The notes under the pieces: generated by a model
Databases searched by the model: none
What the model was told of the DNA's origin: nothing
The model's input: the letters and a program-made list of their open reading frames with translations, nothing else
In this document: piece by piece, positions 1-11,300 of the stretch
Layout: the number at the start of each line of letters is the position of its first letter
Position numbering within the stretch: the stretch's first letter is position 1
Program-made: the position numbers and the translations under genes
Source: Ophiothrix spiculata
Lineage: Eukaryota > Echinodermata > Ophiuroidea > Amphilepidida > Ophiotrichidae
Assembly: GCA_000969725.1 (NCBI GenBank)
Contig: JXSR01S034397.1
DNA length: 38,813 bases
Strand: one strand, 5' to 3'

Positions 1-957
1 CATACCTGTCATGCTTGCATCATGAAATTGGTTCAGTGCAACGTCGTATCCAAACCGTATGGTACCAAATAACCGGGCCAAATAATGGTTGATAAGGAAA
101 AATAAGCAAAAAATGTGCATAAGAAATTGTGTAGGCCAGGCGAGGCCTAAATCTGCATTGTCATTGAAAGTCTTTGAATTCCTGTACAACATAAGAGCCA
201 ATATGCTTGAAACATTTTTTACAAATTGCAAAGATGCCCTTCAATTGGATTGAATCATAATAGTTAATGATACAAAACATGATTTCTTGGAAATTATTCA
301 GCCAGAATAAGAGGTTTGGATGAGGTTGCACTTTACTAAATACTAGTTTGCTACCAATACCAAGTGTACAAATGTAACATAAGGCCTAGATATTGTAACA
401 TTTGTACCGCATTATGTCCGGACTATGTCACTCGGAAGATTTCAACGTATGTAAAATTGTTGAGGTTGGTGGGAATGACGGCATTCATCCCTCGCTCCAT
501 CTTATACTTTGCTCAATACCAAATAGGCGGACCTCTTCGCATCATGAATTGATACAGACAAGCGCGTGCGTAGCTGAACAGCACAACTGCGCGCGTTGTA
601 CGAGTGACACGTGCATCAGTATCCACAGCACGAGAAAGTCAAGGTTGGATTATGTTTATTTGCGTATGAAGGCAATTAAGCCTCATAATTCCCGCCTATT
701 TAGTGTTAATCAAAGTATACTCCCATCTACTTTTTTGTTTACTTTGCGACCAGACAAGTGATTCCAAAATTGTAAGAGTTAATTGACCTTGTTTTATGTA
801 AAATATTTGTAAATGGTCTCAACACTCCTATTTGGTTGATATGTATTTATTTGTTTAGACCAATTTTTGTTGAGTTTGCTTGCTTCTTGCTACAAGCATG
901 GTAGAGACGGTATCACATTGAAACATTTTCAACATATACAAACTTGAGTAGTAAGTC

Positions 958-1097
958 CAGGGTTAGAATTTTGTTTTGGTTTGCGAGAATCAAAATTGAT
1001 TGTTCAAGTGACAATTACAACATAATTCAACGAGAGAATTGATTCTCATATCTGGATGCCACGAGAATCAATGATTCTCGCCAAATTTCTAGCCCTG
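958..1097. mobile_element. Short hAT-like inverted-repeat element, CAGGGYTAGAATTT ends
   Basis: The left end reads CAGGGTTAGAATTTTG and the right end is the inverse (CAAATTTCTAGCCCTG). Flanks TAAGTC and TAAGAA are a decayed 6-bp duplication. The interior has repeated GAGAATCAA words. Same family as 5348-5554. No coding capacity, so non-autonomous. Confidence 0.6.
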
Positions 1098-1174
1098 TAA
1101 GAAAAATACTGGATGGAAAAATGTCCTGCCCGCCAGATCCTGACCTCTTCAATAAAATAAGATTGTCCTGCCAC

Positions 1175-1352
1175 CAGTGTTCCCACTAAAGCTTTTTGAA
1201 CTTGGGCCGATTTTGACGATGTTGAAGAGAGTTTGCACCAAAATTATGAGCTCTTGCTGAATTGAATAAATAAAGGGAGGAAAAAAATGTCCCTTTTCAC
1301 ACATTTTTAGAAACTTTTTGCACCAATTTACCCAGTTTCTACGCCAATACTG
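1175..1352. mobile_element. Degenerate hAT-like element, CAGTGTTNCC ends
   Basis: The left end CAGTGTTCCCACTAAAG and a degenerate right end (TTTCTACGCCAATACTG) frame a body that resembles 25031-25227 in inverse orientation. Shared words include GCACCAATTT, CACACATTTTNAGAAACT and ATNATGAGCT. No target duplication remains. Confidence 0.5.
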
Positions 1353-1924
1353 GCGCGTCATATAAGCAGGAACGCTGCCTGCCACTCTTAATTCCCGCAG
1401 CCTTACTCTTTTTCCAGACAACTTAAACAATTTATGTTCTTCGGAACCTGGCTTTGACTTGTCATCTGTCACGTTTCCATAAAACCCATAATGCGTTATC
1501 ATTCGGGTCTAATTATCTTAAAACCTCTCAAAGTACTGAATCATGTAGAGCAACTCATCAGGCATTCTTCCCATCCCTGCATGCCCCCTTTAAAACGGAA
1601 ACCATGACGGAAACATTCTGGTGTAATAAACTCCATATTTAAAGGTGGCAAGCATCAACGTTTGTCATGCTGAATTATTGATGTGCCGTAGCTGAATCTT
1701 GACAGTCAATTTCATAAGTACCGGTAGTTTCATGCGAAGTTTAAGATGGTAAAAATCGGGGCAACCAGCCAAAACATAATGAATGATTGAAAGCTAGTCG
1801 CCATCCCATGCTCACAGTCTTATCACCAACTCCTTGTTTTTATCATTACTATTACTGATGTCAAACTTGTGCAGGAGACTATGGAAGGTATCGTTTGTAT
1901 ATTAATGATTCTAGCGGGTTTTGT

Positions 1925-1936
1925 TATATATAAAGG
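1925..1936 (+). promoter_or_regulatory. TATA-like word upstream of exon 1
   Basis: TATATATAAAGG lies about 390 bases upstream of the proposed start codon. It fits a TATA box in sequence but is also common by chance in AT-rich DNA. No initiator or downstream element was identified, so this is only a candidate. Confidence 0.15.
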
Positions 1937-2326
1937 ATGTACATGACAATCTATAATCAGGTGTGTAGCAAACCACAACAGACGTGTTTGTAAACAGCTC
2001 ATGAATAGGAAACATATCTTGTGTAGGTTTCATCAGGTCAACAACATTTGTTCTTGCTGGAGCTACGTAACTGGGACGAAAGGAGGCAATTCTGATGGAA
2101 TAAGAAGTCTTGCAGTCCCACTGGAAACTTGACATTTTACTGTACCAAATTATTTGATTTTAAGACGACTGCAGAAATAGTTATCGTGGTCGATATCTAT
2201 CAGTGCTGCTTTGTGAATTGTCATCCAAGCTTTTTGTGATCTTCTCGTTACGTACTACTGACTCTTTGTTATCTATCACTCTTTCTATTCCACGCTGGCC
2301 TAATCGCTCAGGACATAATTGAAATA

Positions 2327-2395
2327 ATGGCAGACGATTCAATACCAAACGGAACCTCTTCCGAAAAGCAACCTCCAGTTATTGCAGCTGAAGTG
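2327..2395 (+). CDS. Transporter exon 1: start codon and cytoplasmic N-terminus (residues 1-23)
   Basis: ATG at 2327 is the first in-frame ATG after an in-frame TGA at 2237-2239. It has A at -3 and G at +4, a good Kozak context. The 23 codons are polar ([12 protein letters not shown]...), as usual for SLC6 cytoplasmic tails, which are poorly conserved. The exon ends in phase 0 at donor GTAATT (2396), weaker than the GTAAGT seen at most other exons. The join to exon 2 keeps the frame. No homology supports this exon, so an alternative first exon, or a start at one of the methionines in exon 2 (M26, M28, M29), is possible. Confidence 0.6.
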
Positions 2396-5300
2396 GTAAT
2401 TAATGCCAAATTTTTGTTTTCTCAATGTTTCTTACTATTTCTGTATTGGAATGATCAATTCTGCATGCAATTTTGAAAAATATCCATTTATATATCACAT
2501 TTAGCTTTATTTACATTCAAGAGCATTAATTTAGAAGTGTTTATGTCTGTTACCCTGTGAAATGCTTGTAAAAAGAAATGTTTATGGATACCCATCCAAG
2601 AAAATCAACATAAATTGTTCATTCACAAAAATCAGGAATGTATTGCTGAGTTGGACATTGAATTAAATGGCTCATAGCGGATGCATGATGTTGATGGTGG
2701 CTATTTCTCCAGTCCTTGTGTAGAGAAATAGTAAATGAACATGCTGAAATGTGTAAAGTTGTCGAACTTACTTTGATTTAAAAAAACCCAACAACGTTGG
2801 AACAACATGGAATCCGCTAAAAATTTGTGTACCGTTTGTCACAGGAAGACCTTATGGTCCACAAAATCTTGCATTCCTGGTTCAATTTGATAAATATTCA
2901 GTGTATATCGCACCATTGTTTACTTGTTTTATTTTTTTCTCAGCAGTAAAGCTATGTTTCCCTGAATTGTATAGCCTTGTGGTATAGAAACAATGATCAT
3001 GACATGGTAAATTTATGAAATTTGTTACATATTGCTGTAAAAAGACTATCGGTCCAAATTAGTATCAAAATCTGCATGCCATTTGTTTGTGTAGCTAAAA
3101 CTTGGGATGTAATTACACCGACTTGCATTTCATTCATATTGGGAGATTTATCTCATGACGTAATGACTCCTGCACTGTGGTATGGTAAACACATCTGTAA
3201 TGTGATGAGAATCATTACGTCTGTACTGTGACTATCAAGCTGTGTGCATCACACGTCAGCTGGGAGAAAATCACGAGGATATATGTTGTTAAATTGGCAA
3301 TCACTATCATAAACATCAGTCTGACTATAACACACAAGTTTGTGAGAGCTCTCATTATTCCCAGGTTCAGCAATCCTTGTATCTGACTGAGCCATTATCT
3401 TTAGAAGAGCAAAATCCACTAGCTAACTACGCGGCACACACTCGCTGCTTGGTCAGTGACTCACTAAATGGGATGGGAAGGAACTGGCCCGTTCTACGTT
3501 TCATGTACGTTAGGCTTAAGAATTGCCAGCCTAAACAAATAGCAAATATCTTGAGTTTGTTAGATAAAGGAAAAAGAAAAATTGAAGTAAAGCTTGCGTT
3601 ATATCAATTTGCTAAGTGTCCAGGGCATTTTTTGGGGAAAGTACAAAACATGGCATGCAAAACCATGGCATGGCTTGGCATGGCCAAAAAAAAATTCATA
3701 TGTTTGTTAAAACATACTTAGTCCTAATACATGTATACACCACACATGTATACACACACGTGACCACTGACCAATCATTACTCTGTACAGAGGTAATTGA
3801 ACTATTGTATTACTTGCATACTTCCAAAATACCAAGCATTTTAAAAGGCTAGTAAATTTGTCTCCAATGTTCAACCAGGCACGCGATCACGGGTTTGAAA
3901 AAGTACCCTATTTCTTGAAAATGAACTAAAATGGCTGTTCTTGATACCCTAAAAGGTGTCACCTAATACACCCTTTTGTCCTCATAAACAACCCTAATTC
4001 ACAGTTTTCTTGGTCATGCTCCCGGGTCATGCTATGCCTGCAGCATTATACTTGACTGGCCCCAAGGTTCAATTGAAACTAGAAGCTGATGTCATTGGAG
4101 TCCTTGAATGTCTCAGTCTAATAACACCTTTTCATCTTTCTTGAATAGCCGACAAATGGGTGAGTGTTCAAAACTATTGTAATGTCTAAACTCTTTGTTA
4201 TGGGATGATTGAAAAATGAGAAAATGCTTCAAAATCCCCAAAATTATTTAAATCCCTTGGTAATTGGAATTCAATTGGTTGGTATAATCAAAATATTCTG
4301 GTATAATAGGGAAGACCTACCTTGGTCACTTAATGTTAATAAATGATTGTCATAATAAAAATTGAATGGAACACAATTATTGGGGTCAAGCAATCTAATT
4401 ATATTGTAGATTACATGCTTGCATGGTTATAATTCTCAATTAATGACATCATTTATCTGGTTCCGATATGTGTGTGGTAGTTTACAATCAAACAAATGAT
4501 ATTTTTTGACAAACAAATGCTATTTTTTGACTTGCCAATCCAGGCCAGGCCAGGCCATGCCATGCCATGTATTGTACTTTCCCCATTTTTTGTACCAATT
4601 TTACACGGTTTTCCAGTGTTTCCTGCCGTTTTTCTTGAATTTGCCCATGATTGTTTTCACTGAAGCCATTTGAAGTAGTAGGTCCTCTCCTAGCTATGGA
4701 CCGTGGCTCTTCATCAAATGCAGAGATGCCAACCCTCTCTGATTATCAGGGAGGCTCCCTGAAAATTCATTCAATTTTCTTACAAATTTGTTCTAAATTT
4801 GACAACCTCCCTGATTCAGGAAGGCCTCCCTGATTTCTGTGTGAAGCCTCCCTGATTGCTGGATGTGAATATGGGAACTCTGCAAATGGTGCAAGGCTCG
4901 AGTCCTGTACAGGTTAGCAAGGCACAAGTGCAAAACAGAGGTAGTCGGGCATTATTTTGTATGCAAGTCATTTTTGATTGGCAGGGAAAACTTAATACTT
5001 CCCCTATGGCAGGTAGGAAGGACGCTTCCAATTTGCGTAGATTGATGTGTTTACGTTCTGTCTTTTCTCATAAAGTGGGTCATGTCGGATGCAAGCTTGC
5101 TGTGCTCTTGACTCTGTCCATAATCCTCTGCTTTCCAAAACTTTTGAATCGTGCGGCACAAGTGGGAGAACGAGGTTTCTATCAAATTTTGAAATGAACC
5201 CCAACAGGTTGAGATTTGAACTGGTGGATGAGATATAACTTGGAGACAGAATTTTGAAGAGTTCCTGCTTGCCATGCTTGTAGTCATTTGTAGTCATCAC

Positions 5301-8300
5301 CCAGATGCTGAAACATGTAATTGCACCTTCATGTACCAAACTATCCACAGGGCTAGAATTTCGGCGCTAGTCCGAGAGTCCACTCTCGCAAAACTTACGC
5401 AAAAAAAACCATGTCCACGAGAATCCAAGTAGACTCACGTAAATCCCAACAGCTCCCACACAAAGTGAATGGAGGAGAATCCAAACACTCACGCAAACTC
5501 CATCCATGAGAATCCAAATGGACTCTCATACCTCTGAACGAAATTCTACCCCTGTATCCATATGTTTAGACCATGTTCTTCAATTTCGAAGGTCATTAAA
5601 TACTACCTTTTAATATTAGACTGGGCAAAGAGGGTTGTGGCATTGTGGTGTTTCTCATGGGACACAAGATGTTGGGGTAATGGCACAATTTTGTTTTTTA
5701 AATTAATTGAAAACAGAAGTATCGGAAAAAATATTGGCACTGATCAAAACCTGGGTGACTGAGGACCGTGGTTTGGAATGCTCCTTGGAGCATGCTGAGC
5801 AGGTCCCAAACCCATTGCTTAGTGTAGGTATTGAGTCCCTGCCAAATTCTGGTCTGGAGATTGTATCAAGGTTATTTGCTCACATCCTGAAATTAACATT
5901 GGTATGAATGACTTCCCAGTTTGCAGGTGCTGTGGTTACTTTCTCCGATTCTGATTAGGGTTCCCACAACCTTGCAAAAGTTGGGAAATCAAAGTAAAAA
6001 GTCACTACAGCTAACAGTCATCAAAAGCTGGAATTTGGGGGGGAGGAGGAACATACCATATCTAAGAAATTGTCAAAATTTGGGTTGAAGGTAATACAAA
6101 TGTATGAGCAATTTGTTAGACAACATAAGAGTTTTAAGGTTACTCTTTTGCCTTTGAACAGGGCAGTTGGGATACATTTGGACAGCAGCTCTTGTCTTGA
6201 TAAGATGAGACCAAACAATGCATGGATAAGTGAAAATCTGAGAAATTCTGCATTGATAAATGAAAGTTTAAGAATGAGTTGTGATATAGTGTAATATTCT
6301 GAGGTAATACATGTATTAGATGGAAAACTTTTTAATCATATTCATCAAATCATAGATTCATGATCATATGAAACATGATCAAATGACATGATATGGGCCC
6401 CCTAATATGACAAATAAGGATTTCTTGGGATATTATTCAGCTGGGTGACTGTTTTCCTCAGTTATCCATTAAAGATGGATATGAGTTTGCACTGTGTCTC
6501 GCATTCATGTGATTTATGCCCTGGATTCATGATGTACGGAACTGATTGGTTCACAATAAGCTTATTTTTGGGTGACTCCATTTCAAGAAGGCGCTAAATT
6601 CAAAATTATTGGTTACTTTTCCCAACAATATCTCATTGATTATTATATAGACCAAATAAATGACAGAAAATCTATTCTAACAAATTCTAGGCAGATACTG
6701 TAATAGAGCCTAGCCTCATGGCAGCTTAAAACCTGATATTTTACTGAAGACTTGGCTGTTCTTCGATGCTTGTCCATTTGGTTCAAATCCAAATGCTAAT
6801 GTTATTGTTTTAAAAATAAATTTATGAGGATTGCTGGAACGTGTGAAATGTTGATGGGCTTCATCCAGGTTGGGTGAACAATTATACATAAACATAAAGA
6901 ATTGTACACATTGGTATGCGTCATGTGATGTATATTGATCAATTTTATTGGTTCACAAATTGATTTGAGTGGCTGGCTGGATGCCAATATTGGTATGCTG
7001 TGCATACACTGTGGTTTCCGCTATGGGTAGCTATGTTCATGGAGCCAATGCTTAGTTTTGGTTTTTAGAGTTAAACCTTGCAAATTTGTGTGCATTTTGA
7101 TATAATTCGCAGAAATGTTTATTTTTGTTATCAATGTATTTGCACATAGAAGTAATTAGCCCTATTATACAATGTTGACACTCTTTTAGCCGTGTGTTTA
7201 AGATAAAAAAATGTGGTCTTGTATCCTGGTCATTAAGTTAGTTCTCCCATCAATTATTCAGAACACAAATCAATACTCAAACCTTCATTTTCCCGCCTGC
7301 TCTTTGTTTACAAATATACCACCACAGAGCTGGGAAGAGAAAAACCAGTGAATCAAGATTGCAGGCTCTTTTTATTCCCTGGTTCTCAAGTTTTGGCCCT
7401 GGCTCCAGTATTTTACCATGGAATTTTATAATCCAGTTATAACCAGGAACTGATTTTATCCCCATTTCAGATTGGTTGGTTGGACAGGATTAACAAATAA
7501 AACAAAATGTTAATTTTCTTAGAAATTAATTTGGGTCATGGAATTTAATTAACCTGTTCTCAAAAATTGTGTTTCAGAATGATATGCACATGATGGAGTC
7601 TAACGGAGTACCGCCCAAACCAGGAGCCGATAAAGGAGATGAAAATGAAGAGCGTGGCAACTGGTCCAATCATGTCGAATTTCTTATGTCGTGCGTTTCG
7701 TATGCGGTCGGTCTAGGCAACGTGTGGCGCTTTCCATATTTGTGCTATAGCAATGGTGGAGGTAGGTATCTCATGGTTAATTTGAAGGCATAGATAGAAA
7801 TTTGGGAAGAAACGGAATTCATTCTTGTGACGATTTTCCCAATCGTAAAAGTTTCCGGAAAGATAGTTTGCAAGAATGAATTCTCGCAGCTCCTCACCAA
7901 CTGGCCGTGGATTTGCTTATAAAAACAGACTGAACATATACAAAGATTACAATTCTCATTGTCGGATAATAGCTGGAATTTAAGGCTTTAGTCCAGCAAA
8001 TTGCAGATATCTTTGATCAAAATAGTTAAGTCATGATCAAATTGTGCAGTGAATTTCCAATGATGTTGATCAACCAGAGCTTGAAATTTAAATTGTTGAA
8101 ATCATTCTGGCTAGGTAGGAACATTCTTTACTGAGAATTGTAATGATCCTTTCCAGCATGTTTTGTATTTTAATCTCTGTAATTAATCCATAAGGGCATT
8201 GTATCATACAATGTATTGTCAATCATATTGACTTAATAAGGTTGTGCTTAGATTCATCATTCTTCCAAGAACAAAAGGTACTCATTTGCCAAATGCAGTA

Positions 8301-11300
8301 TAAGACTAAATTAGACAATAGGGTTTTCTAAGAGATAAATCCAAAGGTGGGAAAAGATCCAATAAGGTACTGAGAAATACAGACAATAGGTTTTCTTGGA
8401 GATATAATAAATCCAAGATCTAATAAATCAGAAGAAATATTTTTATGGGTTTTTGTTATGCAGATTATTATGCAACAAGTTGCCAATTAAAGTTATGTAT
8501 TACATTGTTGTATGGCATTTGTTCGATTCCCTTGGTAACAGGCAATGCTAAACACAACAGACCTTGTGGAGAAAAGATGACAAAATTAATTCCTCTCCAG
8601 AGGGAACAACTTGGCTTACCTAATTTGAAAACAATTGAATACATGTCCAAAACAGCATCTCACAACATAGATTCTCTTAAAAAAAACCCACCAATATTCT
8701 AACCATGATTTGATGGCAATTTTATCGCTTGAAAACAGGACTGATCAGCTGTTTTGGGTAGTTATATTTGGCATGTGAATATTCTAGTAGGAGTTGCTAG
8801 GTCCGTCCCTAAGGAATCTAGGTCTTGAACCTCGTAAACACTTGGAAATCAATTTGGAAAATAGTGTTGGCACAGTCATTGACAATTATCATTTTTCGAT
8901 GAGGGAAACAATATAAGAACAGTTCATGGGGTAATAAATAGGCCTTTACTAGGGTATTTTGAATCTTGCCTACTGAATAAAAACAATTTATCGGGTAATA
9001 AATAGGCCTATTTTAGGAGCTATTTGCCAATCATGCCATAAGGGATTCGGATTCCCCCTTCGTAACAGTTGGAAGAGCAACCTTGATTGTATTCAGAATA
9101 TATGTCAAAGATAACTTTAAAAAAGTTGATTGGTTTTGTTATGGAAAGGGGAAAACAGCTTGCCACAATTTTTTATGTTGATGATAGTGTGGGATGCAAA
9201 AAGTAATGATTAAAAGAAATTGAAAAAGGCTATTCTGACTGAATAAATGTAGGTCTAATCATGTAATTAAGCATGGGTCAAAGGAGTGAAAAATGAAGCC
9301 TTAAGCTTTTTCTTTAGTGGGAGCTGGGCAATTTTTTTTTTAATGGTTCCAGACTTTTTGCGCTTGGTGGCAAAGAAAAAATGAGACCCAGGCAACGATA
9401 GCACTCGAGTCTTGCTCTTGTAAGAGTTAAAATTTGTGAAGAAAATAATTGGAAACATAACTTTTTTGCCAAAACAATAGGCCCTATTCTGAAGAAAATC
9501 AAACAAGTCCTTCTTTTATTGATAAATTCTTGAATTTCAAATCAAAATTCAGAATTAAAATTTTCCGAAATAAGTAGTTCTCTGGCAATGTTAGGCAAAG
9601 AGCCATTTTTGTCAGATTTCTGGTGCCTGGTCCCATGTCTGCTTAAGAAAAAAAAAAAAACAACAGACCGACCAACCCTCTCTGAAAAAAGCTGTGGGGT
9701 CAACCAAACAATTGTAAACTTTGAAGGTACACTCGCTGTTATTAGACAGTCACAGTTAGTAGACAAAGATTTGCTGTAGAAATTAAAGGGCGTGTGTGTG
9801 CAAAATAGTGCCATTTATTTGTGCATCAAACTGGGTGCCCTCTTCCTGGAGAGTAACCTGCAGGTCGTTTGGTAAGGGTCATGGACTATTGTCGGGAATC
9901 ATTCATGAAGTTTGTGGAAAAAAACCTAAAGAAAAATCACCCGTTTAATTCTGGGGCTGGTATCTGGGGGATAAATCACCATGACGACAGTTGGACCAAT
10001 GAGAATTGGCAGTAGCTAGTCAGATATAGGCAACCTTTAAGAAAAATGTCTGATCTGGTAACAGTAAAATGCTCAAAAACATTCAATTTATTGGGGTTGG
10101 AAGTTTTGAATACAATAGATGATGTGCTTCCAAACATAAAAGCTCACCTGTGAAAAATATGAAAAGAAATATTTGACAAAAATTGGGCATGACATTGCAA
10201 TGGTGCGATGAAAGTGGTGTGATGGCAGAGAAGGGGGTCAAAGGTGACAAAAGGTGAAGCTGGTCTAGTGGGGTTCTTTATGACGTTATTTCATTTCCTG
10301 TGTGAGCTTCAGGGAGTTCTCAAGATGTAGGCCTATAAAATTAATGCCAGTCATAGGGAGTAGAAGATTTGTGGCCTGTTATTACTTCCAATTCAAGTAA
10401 AAATATTTAGAAAATAAAGAAAAAAATTCTGCGTCAAGTTATGGCAGATTTCGCCTTCAAAATGGCGGTAATTGAAGCAATCTAATGACTAGAGTTATTT
10501 CTGGTCAATTTCCAATGAAACGAGATCAAACAATAATTTATTGGACAATGTAAACAAAAATTTTGAATGCAGGGCCCCATTCTTTGTAAATGCAACCTGC
10601 ATCCTGGATTTTTGTTTACATTGCCCATTAATTTTTTCTTTTGCCTAAACCCCAGCTGGTTTAACAATTCAATGGTTTGTTGAAAGCATCACTTGGTATG
10701 ATCTTCTACAGTTGATGCCAGGTCAATCCCAGTTAAAACTGGCAGTACCCTGATAGTACATGTGTGGAATGATGAAACAAATCATGAATGAACTACTCAT
10801 AGTAGGCCTACGTACATTGTACTTTCAAAAGTTTAGTTTTAGAACTTGAAATTCAAATGAAAGAAGTCCGCTAATCCGAAGGTTCGCTTGTCCGAAATGA
10901 AATAAGGGTTCGCTAGTCTGAAATTTCAAAAGGTCTGCTAATCATAAGGTTCGCCAGTCTGAAAATGAAAACGGGTTTGCTAGTCCGAAATTTAAAAAGT
11001 TTTGATAGTCCGAAAATGAAATACGGTTCGTTCGTCCAAAAATGAGAAAAGGTTGGCTAGTTTGAAAATGAAAAAAGGTCTGCTAGTCTGAAAAAAAATT
11101 CAGGTTCCTTCCTAATCAACAAAACTTATTTTCGGACTGACGAACCTTAAAATTACCTTATTTCATTTTCGGATTGACGAACCTTATTTCATTTTCGGAC
11201 TAGGGAACCTTCTTTCATTTTCAGACTGGCGAACCCTTTTTAATTTCAGACTAGCGGACCTAGTTTTATTTTCGGACTAGTGAACCCTATTTCATTTTTG

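Larger units (their letters stand above)
1..2326. other. Upstream flank of the transporter gene
   Basis: No coding region was recognised. The stretch holds two small transposon relics (958-1097 and 1175-1352). A TATA-like word TATATATAAAGG at 1925-1936 lies about 390 bases before the start codon, but nothing else marks a promoter. The transcription start, and any upstream noncoding exon, cannot be placed from sequence alone. Confidence 0.5.
2396..7577 (+). other. Intron 1 (5.2 kb)
   Basis: The intron runs from GTAATT to TGTTTCAG. It holds an approximately 1 kb inverted-repeat element (3625-4591), a block of CTCCCTGA-type repeats (about 4726-4860) and the hAT-like element at 5348-5554. In 2396-3624 and 5555-7577 nothing beyond AT-rich unique sequence was recognised. 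The open frames there lack coding character. Confidence 0.6.

Noticed and set aside
402..761. 119-codon open frame on + strand
   Set aside because: Composition looks random, no motif or signal, overlaps another frame, and no splice or polyadenylation context.
7762..7793. Extension of exon 2 past 7761
   Set aside because: Donor GTAGGT and the split glycine join perfectly to exon 3 to give NGGGAFLIPY, the family motif.
7815..7882. Inverted GAATTCATTCTTG/CAAGAATGAATTC pair
   Set aside because: Arms are only 13 bases, without target duplication or repeat copies elsewhere in the window; noted but not called as an element.
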